Positions 1-9,800 of a stretch of DNA of 17,287 nt are shown here, in pieces (positions within the stretch are counted from its first letter, which is position 1; each line of letters begins with the position of its first letter). The position numbers and the translations under genes are program-made. The notes under the pieces were generated by a model. It was not told the origin of the DNA, ran no database searches, and worked only from the letters and a program-made list of their open reading frames with translations. The stretch lies in the NCBI GenBank assembly GCA_964456185.1, contig CAYVZZ010000046.1, forward strand, positions 1 through 17,287, written 5' to 3'. Source of the stretch: CAYVZZ01 sp964456185. Its GTDB lineage: Bacteria; Pseudomonadota; Gammaproteobacteria; Pseudomonadales; Alcanivoracaceae.

Positions 1-87
1 TGGCCATGAACAAAGGGTAGCGCCTTTCGTCAATGCGATCATCCGGGACTCTACAAATACCTACCGGCACAGCTAGGCATGGCAACC

Positions 88-96
88 TGCTACAAT
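88..96 (+). promoter_or_regulatory. Candidate extended -10 promoter element for mfd
   Basis: A TG at 88-89, one base, then TACAAT at 91-96 match an extended -10 element (TGnTATAAT, one mismatch). No good -35 box lies about 17 bases upstream, which is tolerated by extended -10 promoters. Transcription would start near 103 and leave a leader of about 30 bases before the mfd ATG. This is pattern matching only. Confidence 0.4.
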
Positions 97-134
97 AACG
101 CCCCTCATTCATCGCTGATCCATTTAACCGCCTC

Positions 135-3100
135 ATGAATTTGCTGCCATCTGCCCCGCTTTTCCCCAAACCGCCTGCCAGTTTTACCGATTGGCAGGAT
201 TTACCCGAGGGAGCCTTGGCGATCGTCTTGGCGCGGCTATGTGCCGAGCAACCCTTGGTGGTGGTGACACCGGATTCGGCGCGGGCGCGGCGTTTACGAC
301 TGGCGTTGCGCTTTTATTTGCAAGGCAGCGAGCAGGAAGTGGCCTTGTTCCCCGACTGGGAAACCTTGCCTTACGACCGTTTTTCACCGCATCAGGATAT
401 TACCAGCGAGCGCATTCGCATTTTGCATCGCTTGGCAAGCATGCAGAGTGGCATTGTGATTGTGCCGGTGACGACGTTGATTCAGCGCTTGCCGCCGGCC
501 AGCCATTTAACGGGCAATTTTTTCCGCTTTAAGGTGGGCGACCATTTCGATTTGGAAACCCAGCGCAAGCAGCTGGTCGCGGCGGGTTATCGCCAGCAGG
601 ACAATGTGTTCGAGCATGGCGAGTTTGCGGTGCGTGGAGCCATTGTGGATTTGTTCCCGGCGGGTGTAGACGAGCCATTGCGCATCGAGCTGTTTGATGA
701 CGAGATTGAGTCCCTGCGGCATTTCGACCCGGAAAGCCAGCGTTCCAGCGGCACTATTGATCATTTCACTTTATTGCCCGCTGCCGAGTATGCGCTGGAT
801 GATCGCGGCATTCGCTTGTTTCGCCAGCAGTTCCGCGAACGCTTTGAGGTGGATACGCGTCATAGCCCGCTGTATCAGGATGTCAGCGACGGCATTGCCA
901 GCCCGGGGCTGGAATATTACATGCCGCTGTTTTTTGAAGAGGTGGCGAGCTTTTTCGATTATTTGCCCGCTAATGTAAAGCTGGTTGAGACACGCGGCTG
1001 CACGGCGGCGGCCGACCGTTTCTGGGGGGATTTGCGTGAACGCTACGAGAATCTGAGTGTCGATTCGACGCGCCCTATTCTGCCGCCTACTGATTTGTAT
1101 TTACCGCTGGATGCGTTAAACAGCGAGCTTAAACAACGCGGGCGCGCCCGTTTGAATGATCAGGGCGTGGCCTTTCCTTTTCAGTCCAGCCCATTACCTG
1201 CCAATGATGCTCGTGGCACCCAGCCGTTTCAGGGGCTGACACTACTGCGCGAACAGCAGCCCGCTTTGCACATCTTGCTATGCGCCGAAAGCGCTGGCCG
1301 GCGCGAAGCACTTTTGGGCTTATTGCAAAAGCAACAATTGCAGCCGGATTTGGTGGAAGATTGGCAAGACTGGCTGCAAAACCCTACCCCCTTTGCGCTT
1401 ACGGTGGGCGCACTGGATGAAGGCTTTTATACGCCGGACAACAATTTATTGGTGGTGGCCGAGTCTGAGCTGTATGGCGACCAGATCATGCAGCGCCGTC
1501 GGCGCAAGAAACCCAGCCAAAGCGCCGAAAATGCCTTCCGTTCATTGGGCGAACTTACCGAAGGCACGGCGGTAGTACATTTGGAACATGGCGTGGGGCG
1601 TTATCAGGGTTTGGTGCATTTGCAAGCAGGTGACCAGAATCAAGAATTTCTGCTGCTGGAATACGCCGAAGGTGCCAAGCTGTATGTGCCGGTGACCTCG
1701 CTGCACCTTATCAGCCGTTATGGTGCCGGTGACCAAGTGGCAGCGCCCTTAACGCGTTTGGGCAGTGACCAATGGAGCCGCGCCCGCAAGAAGGCCGCTG
1801 AGAAGATTCGCGATACCGCCGCCGAATTGCTGAATACGCAAGCCCGCCGCCAGCTGCATAAAAGTGATCATTTTGAAGTCGATGAGGATGAGTATCGACA
1901 GTTTGCCGCCGCTTTCCCCTTCGAGGAAACCCCCGATCAGGCACAAACCATTGAAGCTGTGCTGGATGACATGCAGCAAGCGCGCTCCATGGATCGCCTT
2001 GTGTGCGGCGATGTGGGCTTTGGTAAAACCGAGGTCGCCATGCGCGCCGCTTTTGTGGCTATGCAAAATGGTAAACAAGTCGCCGTGCTGGTGCCCACTA
2101 CCCTACTGGCGCAGCAGCATTTCAATTCCTTCCGTGATCGCTTTGCCAATTATGCGCTGAACGTGGAAGTGCTCAGCCGTTTCCGCACCGCTAAAGAGAA
2201 AAAGCAGGTGTTGGATGGCCTCGCCAATGGGCAGGTGGATTTGGTGGTCGGTACTCACCAGCTATTGCAGAAATCCGTTAAGTTTAAGCAGCTCGGCTTG
2301 TTGATTGTTGACGAAGAACACCGCTTTGGCGTGCGTCATAAAGAACGCTTGAAGCAGCTACGCGCCGAATGCGACATGCTCACCCTCACCGCCACGCCGA
2401 TTCCGCGTACTTTGAATATGGCCTTGTCCGGCATGCGTGATATTTCCATTATCGCCACCGCGCCGGACAAGCGTTTGTCGGTGCAAACCTTTGTGCAGCA
2501 AAAAGACCCGGGCGTGGTAAAAGAGGCCATTACCCGTGAGTTGCTGCGTGGTGGTCAGGTGTATTACCTGCACAACAATGTCAGCACCATGGAACGCTGC
2601 ATGGAAGAGCTCAGCGAGTGGTTGCCTGATGCGCGTGTGGGCATGGCCCACGGGCAGATGCACGAGCGCGAGCTGGAACAAATTATGTCGGATTTTTACC
2701 ACCGGCGATTCAATGTGTTGGTGTGCAGCACCATCATCGAAACCGGCATCGACGTGCCCAGCGCCAACACCATCATCATCGAGCGGGCGGATCATTTCGG
2801 CTTGGCACAGCTGCACCAGTTGCGCGGCCGTGTGGGACGTTCGCATCATCAGGCTTATGCCTACCTGCTCACGCCACCACGCAAGCAGATGACCAAAGAC
2901 GCACTGCGGCGGTTGGATGCCATTGCCAATACCGCCGATTTGGGCGCCGGTTTCTTGCTGGCCAGCCAGGATTTGGAAATTCGTGGTGCGGGCGAGCTGC
3001 TGGGTGATGACCAGCATGGTCATATCGAATCCATCGGCTTGTCGCTGTATATGGAAATGCTGGAAGAAACCGTTACCGCCATGAAGGAAGGCAAACAGCC

Positions 3101-3569
3101 GGACCTGGAGAACCCCATGAGCGGCGGTGCCGATATCAAGCTTTCGGCTATTCCGGCGTTAATTCCTGATGAGTATTTGCCTGATGTCGCCATGCGGTTA
3201 ACGCTTTACAAGCGCATTGCCACTTGTGAAAGTGACGATGAGCTGGACGAGCTACAAGTGGAAATGATCGACCGATTTGGCTTACTGCCTGATGCCACCA
3301 AACATCTGTTCTTTATCACCCGCCTACGTCGTGAGGCCGAGCGCTTGGGCATTGAGCGCATTGATGTGGGGTCAGAAAACGGACATATGACCTTCCGCCA
3401 AGATACCTGCGTCAACCCTTTGTCGTTGGTAAAGCTGGTACAATCGGCACCGGTGCGTTATCAATTAGAAGGTGGCACCCGGCTGAAATTTGCACTGGAA
3501 ACCGACACCGACGACAAGCAGCTTAACGAAATAGACCAGCTGCTGAAGCGTTTGGCTACACCATCTTAA
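135..3569 (+). CDS. mfd: Transcription-repair coupling factor Mfd
   Basis: Mfd is an ATP-driven DNA translocase. It displaces RNA polymerase stalled at a DNA lesion and recruits UvrA to start transcription-coupled nucleotide excision repair. The protein has 1144 residues, close to the 1148 of E. coli. The N-terminal third is the UvrB-like module without its own helicase motifs. The RNA polymerase-interacting domain begins around residue 470 and holds HLEHGVGRYQGL and the YVPV stretch. The helicase core carries Walker A GDVGFGKT at 625-632 and the Walker B DEEH box at 726-729. The motif VI region QLRGRVGR and a C-terminal UvrA-binding regulatory domain follow. The ATG at 135 is preceded by no convincing Shine-Dalgarno sequence, but the N-terminus (short Pro-rich start, then a GALAIVLARL helix) suits the family. 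It heads a probable mfd-csiV-M48 operon. No broken or missing motif was seen. Confidence 0.98.
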   Translation: MNLLPSAPLFPKPPASFTDWQDLPEGALAIVLARLCAEQPLVVVTPDSARARRLRLALRFYLQGSEQEVALFPDWETLPYDRFSPHQDITSERIRILHRLASMQSGIVIVPVTTLIQRLPPASHLTGNFFRFKVGDHFDLETQRKQLVAAGYRQQDNVFEHGEFAVRGAIVDLFPAGVDEPLRIELFDDEIESLRHFDPESQRSSGTIDHFTLLPAAEYALDDRGIRLFRQQFRERFEVDTRHSPLYQDVSDGIASPGLEYYMPLFFEEVASFFDYLPANVKLVETRGCTAAADRFWGDLRERYENLSVDSTRPILPPTDLYLPLDALNSELKQRGRARLNDQGVAFPFQSSPLPANDARGTQPFQGLTLLREQQPALHILLCAESAGRREALLGLLQKQQLQPDLVEDWQDWLQNPTPFALTVGALDEGFYTPDNNLLVVAESELYGDQIMQRRRRKKPSQSAENAFRSLGELTEGTAVVHLEHGVGRYQGLVHLQAGDQNQEFLLLEYAEGAKLYVPVTSLHLISRYGAGDQVAAPLTRLGSDQWSRARKKAAEKIRDTAAELLNTQARRQLHKSDHFEVDEDEYRQFAAAFPFEETPDQAQTIEAVLDDMQQARSMDRLVCGDVGFGKTEVAMRAAFVAMQNGKQVAVLVPTTLLAQQHFNSFRDRFANYALNVEVLSRFRTAKEKKQVLDGLANGQVDLVVGTHQLLQKSVKFKQLGLLIVDEEHRFGVRHKERLKQLRAECDMLTLTATPIPRTLNMALSGMRDISIIATAPDKRLSVQTFVQQKDPGVVKEAITRELLRGGQVYYLHNNVSTMERCMEELSEWLPDARVGMAHGQMHERELEQIMSDFYHRRFNVLVCSTIIETGIDVPSANTIIIERADHFGLAQLHQLRGRVGRSHHQAYAYLLTPPRKQMTKDALRRLDAIANTADLGAGFLLASQDLEIRGAGELLGDDQHGHIESIGLSLYMEMLEETVTAMKEGKQPDLENPMSGGADIKLSAIPALIPDEYLPDVAMRLTLYKRIATCESDDELDELQVEMIDRFGLLPDATKHLFFITRLRREAERLGIERIDVGSENGHMTFRQDTCVNPLSLVKLVQSAPVRYQLEGGTRLKFALETDTDDKQLNEIDQLLKRLATPS

Positions 3570-3581
3570 CGAGGAAACTGC

Positions 3582-4274
3582 ATGCGTCGTTTTATTTTGA
3601 TTTGTTTGGGGTTATTGGCAATCGCGCCCTTGGCACAAGCTGCCGATTGGTATCAGGTCGAGGTGTATGTGTTTGCCCAGCAGCACCCGAATACGTCTGA
3701 ACGCCCCAATTACGAGCTGCTGCCTCACTATAATAACCAGGCCATCCATCCCGGAGCCAGCCAAGCCGATGTGCAGCTGCCCGCTATTGCCAGTCAAGAG
3801 GTGAAGCTGGCCGTGCGGCGTAATGCGTGGAATTTGCTTGGCAAAAACAACCACTATGCCGTGGCTGCCATGGCAAGCCGCATGCTACGCAGTGGGCGCT
3901 ATCGCACGCTCTATTATGGTCGTTGGAAACAGCCCATGCCGAAACCGGGTGACGTCATTCCGATTTATATTCAAGGTGGCAAGGTAGTACCTGCACCAGC
4001 GCCATTAACCGCACCGCAACCCATGCGGCAAAACGAGAATGCCGTCTCGCAACCGGTTGACCAGGCCGCCAGCAACACCGTTGAGCTGCAAGGCACCATT
4101 AGCCTGAGCAAGACGCGCTACGTGCATTTTAAAACCAACCTGTGGTTCGCGACTCAACGGGGTGGCCAGCCCTTCTTTACGCATATTGATGAGCCGCGCC
4201 GACTGAAAGATGGCGAAGTCAATTATCTGGATAACCCGTATTTTGGTGTTATTGTTGAGGTCAATAAACTGTAA
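3582..4274 (+). CDS. csiV: CsiV family peptidoglycan-binding protein
   Basis: The 230-residue protein begins with a Sec signal peptide (Arg-Arg, then a hydrophobic run, cleavage likely after AQA near residue 20). The mature start ADWYQVEVYVFAQ is the hallmark of the CsiV family. In Vibrio cholerae, CsiV is a periplasmic peptidoglycan-binding protein that supports LpoA/PBP1a cell-wall synthesis. A Pro/Gln-rich stretch near residues 140-165 separates the N-terminal part from a conserved C-terminal part (GTISLSKTRYVHFKTNLW). The ATG lies 12 bases after the mfd stop, with a GAGGAAA ribosome-binding site at 3571-3577, so the two genes are very likely cotranscribed. Other gammaproteobacteria such as Pseudomonas also have this gene behind mfd. 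The family call is firm; the exact role here is carried over from Vibrio. Confidence 0.87.
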   Translation: MRRFILICLGLLAIAPLAQAADWYQVEVYVFAQQHPNTSERPNYELLPHYNNQAIHPGASQADVQLPAIASQEVKLAVRRNAWNLLGKNNHYAVAAMASRMLRSGRYRTLYYGRWKQPMPKPGDVIPIYIQGGKVVPAPAPLTAPQPMRQNENAVSQPVDQAASNTVELQGTISLSKTRYVHFKTNLWFATQRGGQPFFTHIDEPRRLKDGEVNYLDNPYFGVIVEVNKL

Positions 4275-4285
4275 CTAAAACGGCG

Positions 4286-4304
4286 TGCCGGACTTAATCC
4301 GGCA
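4286..4304 (+). other. Perfect 7-bp hairpin between csiV and the M48 gene
   Basis: TGCCGGA at 4286-4292 pairs exactly with TCCGGCA at 4298-4304 around a CTTAA loop. No T-tract follows, so it is not a standard intrinsic terminator. It sits 7 bases before the GGGAAGG ribosome-binding site of the M48 gene at 4312-4318. It could protect the mfd-csiV message end, attenuate, or do nothing. Confidence 0.45.
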
Positions 4305-4321
4305 TCTGGCTGGGAAGGTAT

Positions 4322-6193
4322 ATGGACTTTTTCGAGCAACAACGCCGCGCTAAACGCCTAAGCTGGTTGGCTCTTGCCCTTTTCTCGTTAGTCATTGCTG
4401 CCATTGGCGCGCTCTTCCATGCGGGCGTTTATTTGCTTTGGTGGTTTATGTACATCACCCCCCATCACCACCGCTATAGCACCTCCTACTATTACCATAA
4501 CAGTTGGGGACAGCCACCCAGCGTAGAAGGCTATCTGGGCTCCCCTGTTTTCTGGGTCGTTTGTGTTCTGGTTGCCATTCTTTTTCTTGCTGGCAGCATC
4601 CGACGCTGGCGACAAATGCGCCGCAGCAGCGTCGCCATTGCTGATTTAATTGGTGCCGTGGAAATATCCGCCACCGATGGTCGTGGCGAACAGCAGCTTA
4701 TTAATGTGGTAGAAGAAATGGCGGTGGCGTCCAGCACGCCTGTGCCGCGCTTATTCGTGCTGCGCAATGAACCCGGCATCAACGCCTTTGTCAGCGGCAC
4801 CCAGCCGCGACAAATGATGGTGGTCACCCAAGGTGCCATCGACCACCTAACGCGTGACGAGTTACAAGGGCTGGTGGCGCACGAGTTTGGCCATTTATTC
4901 AATGGCGACACCCAGCTCAACATGCGCATTATGATTTTGTTTGCCGGGCTGCAGGCTATCGGCCGCATGGGCTACAACATGCTCAGCAAGGACAAGCTGG
5001 CGAACAAACCGCGCTTCCGCCCCATCAACCATCGCAACATCAGCCAGCGTGAATCGATACTGCTGCAACTGCGATTTCTCGGCATGTTGTTTGTTGGCTA
5101 CCCCGGCTTATTTTTCGCTCGGCTAGTGAAAGCCAACGTCATCCGACAGCGCGAAGCCCTGGCCGACGCCGGTGCCCACCAATTCACGCGCAACCCCGAA
5201 GGCCTAGCTGGTGCCATTATGAAAATGGACAAGCACGGCAGTGTGCTGCGCAACCCCTTTGCCGAAGACATCAACCACATGTGTTTCGGCAATGGCGTAT
5301 CGACGCACTTTAAACGGCTGCTCGCATCACACCCGGAAAGCGAAGACCGCCTCGCGCAGATTGACACCCGCTGGGTCGCACGGGCGCGTGTGCGACAACG
5401 GAGGCAATCTGCCGAGAAAGAAGCCGCAACTGCCCCACCCAACCCGCTTGGAGACAAGCAGCTGGGCTATGCCCAGCAATATCTCGCCGCCATTCCGGGC
5501 ACAGTGCGCCAGCGCTTGAAAGACCCGCAAGGGGCTTGTTTAGTGATTTACGCCCTCATCGTTGACCTGAACAAAAGCCAGCAGCTCCCCGGCGTTAATG
5601 AAAACGACAAACTCATGCTGCCCATACTGGTCGACCAGCTTCAGGACATGGGTAAACGCAGTCGAATTCCACTAATTGACTTAGCACTGCCTGCCATCCA
5701 ACGGCTTGACGAGGATGCCTCCAAGCAATTTCTCGCCACCGTCGACAAACTCATTAAAGCCGATGGGAAAATTAATTTATTCGAGTTTCTATTACGCCAG
5801 TTAATCCACCATCGTGTGCGGCCACCGGCCAAACCGAAAACACACTTTAGTCGGCTGAACCAGGTTGCACGAGATGTGCAGGTAGTGCTATCGGCTTTAA
5901 TCCTCAGCGCCACCAGCGACCAAGCCGCCCAGCAAAAACTCTTCACACTGTATGCCGCCCCGCTACTTCCTAAAGGCCGCCTGCTGTTACCAGCCAATCG
6001 CTGCTTTCATATCAAAACCCTAGCGCAATCCATCAAACGACTTGGCCAACTCAACCCCTTCCTAAAACGCAGCTTAACCAACGCCTGCGCCGACATCGCC
6101 CGCGATGACGGCGTGATTAATACCCAGGAAATCCAACTGGTGCGCTTGATTTGTTTATTGGCAGATTGCCCCATTCCGCAGTTGGAGCATTAA
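4322..6193 (+). CDS. Membrane M48 family zinc metallopeptidase with helical C-terminal region
   Basis: This is an M48 (HtpX/Ste24-type) peptidase of 623 residues, about twice the length of HtpX (near 290). The zinc site is visible: HEFGH at 187-191 (ligands H187 and H191, catalytic E188) and the third ligand E278 in REALAD. Two N-terminal membrane helices lie near residues 15-44 and 76-93, with a His/Tyr-rich loop between them (HHH at 48-50, YYYH at 56-59). Further hydrophobic segments flank the active site (about 203-220 and 240-265). Residues 390-623 are soluble and mostly helical, with two ADG/DDG-x-I-N-x-x-E patterns near D481 and D596 that resemble TerB/DjlA-type helices. M48 proteins usually act in membrane protein quality control; the substrate here is unknown. 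It follows csiV by 47 bases and starts after GGGAAGG, so it probably belongs to the mfd-csiV operon. Confidence 0.9.
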   Translation: MDFFEQQRRAKRLSWLALALFSLVIAAIGALFHAGVYLLWWFMYITPHHHRYSTSYYYHNSWGQPPSVEGYLGSPVFWVVCVLVAILFLAGSIRRWRQMRRSSVAIADLIGAVEISATDGRGEQQLINVVEEMAVASSTPVPRLFVLRNEPGINAFVSGTQPRQMMVVTQGAIDHLTRDELQGLVAHEFGHLFNGDTQLNMRIMILFAGLQAIGRMGYNMLSKDKLANKPRFRPINHRNISQRESILLQLRFLGMLFVGYPGLFFARLVKANVIRQREALADAGAHQFTRNPEGLAGAIMKMDKHGSVLRNPFAEDINHMCFGNGVSTHFKRLLASHPESEDRLAQIDTRWVARARVRQRRQSAEKEAATAPPNPLGDKQLGYAQQYLAAIPGTVRQRLKDPQGACLVIYALIVDLNKSQQLPGVNENDKLMLPILVDQLQDMGKRSRIPLIDLALPAIQRLDEDASKQFLATVDKLIKADGKINLFEFLLRQLIHHRVRPPAKPKTHFSRLNQVARDVQVVLSALILSATSDQAAQQKLFTLYAAPLLPKGRLLLPANRCFHIKTLAQSIKRLGQLNPFLKRSLTNACADIARDDGVINTQEIQLVRLICLLADCPIPQLEH

Positions 6194-6230
6194 TTTACTC
6201 AATCCAACCAACCTTCTGTATCGTTTCACA

Positions 6231-6257
6231 TTGTTTGCGTCAGTAGTATGGTATGAA
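6231..6257 (+). promoter_or_regulatory. Weak candidate promoter upstream of the lipoprotein gene
   Basis: TTGTTT at 6231-6236 and TATGAA at 6252-6257 are separated by 15 bases, short of the ideal 17. The 102-base gap after the M48 stop has no visible terminator, so readthrough from upstream is equally possible. Confidence 0.2.
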
Positions 6258-6295
6258 TTGAAGACTAACAATGGCCAGTAAGGAACAACACAAAA

Positions 6296-6796
6296 ATGCA
6301 CACATTAGTTCGACGTTTTCTCGTCATCACAACACTTATTGCCACACTCACTGTCAGCGCTTGTGGTTACATAATGTACCCAGAACGTCGTGGGCAAACC
6401 GGAGGCCAAATCGACCCAGGCATTGTGCTGCTAGACGGTATTGGGCTGATCTTTTTCTTAATTCCCGGCGTGGTCGCCTTTGCGGTAGATTTCACCAGCG
6501 GCACCATCTACCTGCCACCCGGCCAGAGTCACAGTGACATCCTCAGCAAGCTGGATGTAGAAAAAGCCAAAATAGTAGAGACACATGACAAGCACCTCAC
6601 GCCGCAAGACATTCGCGAAGCCATTCACCGTGCTACGGGCATTGATCTCAAAAACAATTATGCGGTGAATTGGCGCATTCGCAGCAATCAAAATGAACAG
6701 TGGCACAGCATAAAGCAGGCGCTTACCGAGCAGCAGCTAGCGCAATGGAAGCAGCCTCACACAAACAAACCAAAATTAGCCTATATAGCAAAATAA
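6296..6796 (+). CDS. Predicted lipoprotein of unknown function
   Basis: The protein has 166 residues. Its first 22 residues are a lipoprotein signal peptide (Arg-Arg at 6-7, a hydrophobic core, lipobox V-S-A-C with the lipidated Cys at 23). After the Cys comes YPERRGQ and then a second hydrophobic segment at about 43-64 (rich in Leu, Ile, Phe and Gly). Next is the motif DFTSGTIYLPP, then a polar, Lys/Gln-rich helical C-terminus. I have an impression of similar small proteobacterial lipoproteins with a YPERRGQ / IPGVVAFAVDF core but know no function. The residue after Cys23 is Gly, not Asp, so outer-membrane sorting is likely by the usual rule. The ATG at 6296 has AAGGAA at 6280-6285 upstream. 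The reading frame is also open in part in another frame, but only this one has a lipobox. Confidence 0.8.
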   Translation: MHTLVRRFLVITTLIATLTVSACGYIMYPERRGQTGGQIDPGIVLLDGIGLIFFLIPGVVAFAVDFTSGTIYLPPGQSHSDILSKLDVEKAKIVETHDKHLTPQDIREAIHRATGIDLKNNYAVNWRIRSNQNEQWHSIKQALTEQQLAQWKQPHTNKPKLAYIAK

Positions 6797-6800
6797 ATTC

Positions 6801-6819
6801 CTGCTCGGCTAGCAGTTTT
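6801..6819 (+). terminator. Weak candidate terminator at the lipoprotein/hrpA junction
   Basis: CTGCT at 6801-6805 pairs with AGCAG at 6811-6815 around a 5-base loop, followed by TTTT at 6816-6819. It lies 5 bases after the lipoprotein stop and contains the hrpA stop codon (TAG, 6809-6811 on the minus strand). On the minus strand the stem is followed by an A/T-rich stretch, so it could act in both directions. The 5-bp stem is short. Confidence 0.3.
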
Positions 6820-9800
6820 GCCACTGTTTGTTTAGGCGCTTGAACGACACCGTAAACTGCGTGCCCAACTGCTGGGCATAGAGGCCAACCCGTAGCTCTT
6901 CGAGCATTAAGCGATACCGCTGCAAGGCCTCGGGTTGTTGGCGAAAAGGCCGTTTGGCGGCGCGGGTGAGATATTGCTCGCGGCACTCGGCCAGCTCGAC
7001 AATGCGTGCGCGGTCTTCTTTGTCCAGCTTGTCCAGTCGCGATTGCAGGGCTTGCATGTAGCGCGACATTTGCTGCCACCAGTCCCATGGCCAATCGCGC
7101 AGGGCTTGTTCGTGAAACAGGTCATTCAGCTGGGTGGAAATATCCTTGTGCACATGTGCCAGCTGTAACGGAAAGTTTTTCTTCAAGCGGGCGCGGGTTT
7201 TACCGTAGGCGTCAAAGATACCGGCAAAGTGTTTTATGCCGGTATCCAACTGCGCCATGGCATCGCCCAGCCGTTGCTTGAGGTGCGCTTGCCAGACGTT
7301 TTCGTTACGAATGTCGGCATCCGCCAAGGCCAGGCTATGGCGCACCAGCAGTAACAAGGTGTCATCCAGTGCCCGCCGGGAAAAAGCACTTTTATCGGCT
7401 TGCAAGCGTTGGAAACCGGCCAAGCTACCAGCCTGTTTGCGCAGGCGCTTCACGATATCGGGGCGCTGCAACACAAACAAACGTGCCAAGCCCCACCCCT
7501 GCTGATAGGCGGCTTCATCGGCATCATTAAACAATCGCAATGCCACCTGTTTGCCCTCGTCCACCAAGGCGGGATAACGGGTCACTTGCGTGCCTGCCAG
7601 ATTTTCGGTGCGATTAGGTGCGATATCGCCAAACACCCACTCGCCGGTGGAGGCCGGCTCTTTTTCCTGCGACACAGGTGCCACGCCGTCTTGTTCAAGA
7701 CCGGCCAAGGCCTCCCAATCACGGCTTTCTTGCAGCGTTTTGCCACGCTCGTCCACCACGCGAATGTTCATGCGCAGGTGATTAGGCAACTTGTCCAAAG
7801 GCCAGTCTTCCTGCTCGATGCGCAAGCCGGTCATACGGCGCAATTCATGGCTCAAGGCCGGCAGCAAAGGGCCATCGGGGGTGAGGCTTTGCAGCAAGGC
7901 ACGGGTGTAGTCCGGCACCGGTACCACCTGTCGCCGCCTGCGTTTCGGCAAGGCACGCAGCAGCGCCTCGATTTTTTCCGCCAGCAAGCCCGGCACCAGC
8001 CAGTCACTGCGCCATTTGGGGAAGCTCCCCAGCAAAGCCTGTGGCAACACCAACGTGACACCATCACGCTGGCCGGTGGGGTCGAAAGTGTATTGCAGTT
8101 TGAGTTGCATATCGTCCAGCGCCAGCCGGTCGGGAAATTGCTGCTGCGCCTCGTCAGGCCGCTCACGCGCCAGCAGAAAATCCTCATCCATCAACAGCCG
8201 TTTGCGGTCGGCGGCGTTGGCTTTTTTATACCAAACCCGCAGGGCAACCAGATTACAGATGTCATCCGGCAAGGCGGCTTCATAGAAATCGGCGCGCGCC
8301 TCTTCATCCACCAGAAAATCCCGGCGGCGCATCTTGTGTTCAATGGCGCGCAGCTTGTCCACCAACGCATGGTTTTTATCCACAAAGGAAATCGGCCGCT
8401 TCAGCTGGCGCTCGACCAGCCCTTCGCGAATCATCAGCTCACGTGCCAATGCCTTGTCATAATGCTCGCAGGGAATGCGCTTGCCGGTGGACAATTCCAG
8501 CCCAAACAAGCTGACCCTTTCTTTCACCATGGCGTTTTCATGGCGGCGCGACCAGTGCGGCTCGTAATAGCTGCGTTTTAACAGTTGCGGTACTGCCTGC
8601 ATCACCCATTCCGGCTTTATCTCGGCAACGGTACGCCCAAACAGACGGCTGGTTTCCACCTGTTCGGCGGCCATTAACCAGCGGGCTTTGGCCTTTTTCA
8701 CCGCCGACCCTGGCCACACCAACGGCTTGCGATTGCGACAAGACAGCCACTCGCCGTCGTCGTCCTTGCGCATGATTTGCGTGGCCAGCCCAGACAGCAA
8801 GGCCTGATGCAGGCTGGCGTAATCGGCGGGTTCCTTGTTGAGCGTCCACTTTTGTTCGGCCACCAGCTGTTTGAGCTGCCGGTGGGTTTCGCGCCACTCG
8901 CGCATGCGTCGCGGATTCAAAAAGGTGCGCCGCAGCTTGCGCTCATAGGCACTACGCGACAGCTCGGCACGCTGTTCCTCGGCCCATTGCCAGAGATTCC
9001 AGAAAAACAAAAAGTCCGAGCGTTTATCATTGAACGGTTGATGCGCCTGATCGGCTTGCTGCTGCTTGTCTTGCGGACGTTCGCGCGGGTCTTGAGCGCC
9101 CAAGGCCGCCACGATGATCAAGGCCTCACGCAGCACCTTATTCTCTTGCGCGGCAAACAACATGCGACTCAAGCGCGGGTCCAGCGGAAAACGCGCCAGC
9201 TTGCGTCCCAGTTTGGTCAGCCGATGGCGCTTGTCCATGGCTTGCAGCTCAAACAACAGCTTGTAGCCATCGCGAATCAGACGGCCTTCCGGCTTGTCCA
9301 AAAACGGAAAGCGTTCGATGTCACCCAAGCGCGCATCGGCCATGCTCAATATCACACTGGCCAAATTGGTGCGCTGAATTTCCGGCTCGGTAAATTCAGG
9401 GCGATTGTTGAAATCTGCCTCGTCATACAAGCGGAAACACACGCCCGGCATAATACGCCCGGCCCGCCCGGCACGCTGCTCGGCACTGGCTTGCGATACA
9501 GCCTCAATGGGCAGCCGCTGCACCTTGGAGGCCACCGAATAACGGCTAATACGCGCCAAGCCGGAGTCGATCACATAGCCAATGCCCGGCACCGTCAGCG
9601 AGGTTTCCGCCACATTGGTTGCCAGCACAATACGCCGCCCTTTGTGCGGGGCAAACACACGGTTTTGCTCTTTGGGGCTCAGCCGCGAATACAGCGGCAG
9701 CACCTCGGTGGCAAACAACTGCGCTTTTTTCAGCCGCAAATGCGCCTCGCGAATGTCACGCTGCCCAGCCAGAAACACCAGAATATCCAGCCGTTTACCG

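Noticed and set aside
5..42. Possible start of a minus-strand gene running off the left edge (ATG at 7-5 or 42-40)
   Set aside because: Only 2 to 14 codons are visible and no good ribosome-binding site is present. A gene divergent from mfd is likely but cannot be supported here.
2358..3023. 221-codon open frame antisense to the mfd translocase region
   Set aside because: It is opposite strongly conserved Mfd motifs and shows no independent motif or ribosome-binding site.
7400..8581. 393-codon open frame antisense to hrpA
   Set aside because: It lies wholly opposite hrpA. The translation is rich in Gln, His, Arg and Pro with no domain, motif or plausible start site. It is an open shadow frame caused by the codon bias of hrpA.
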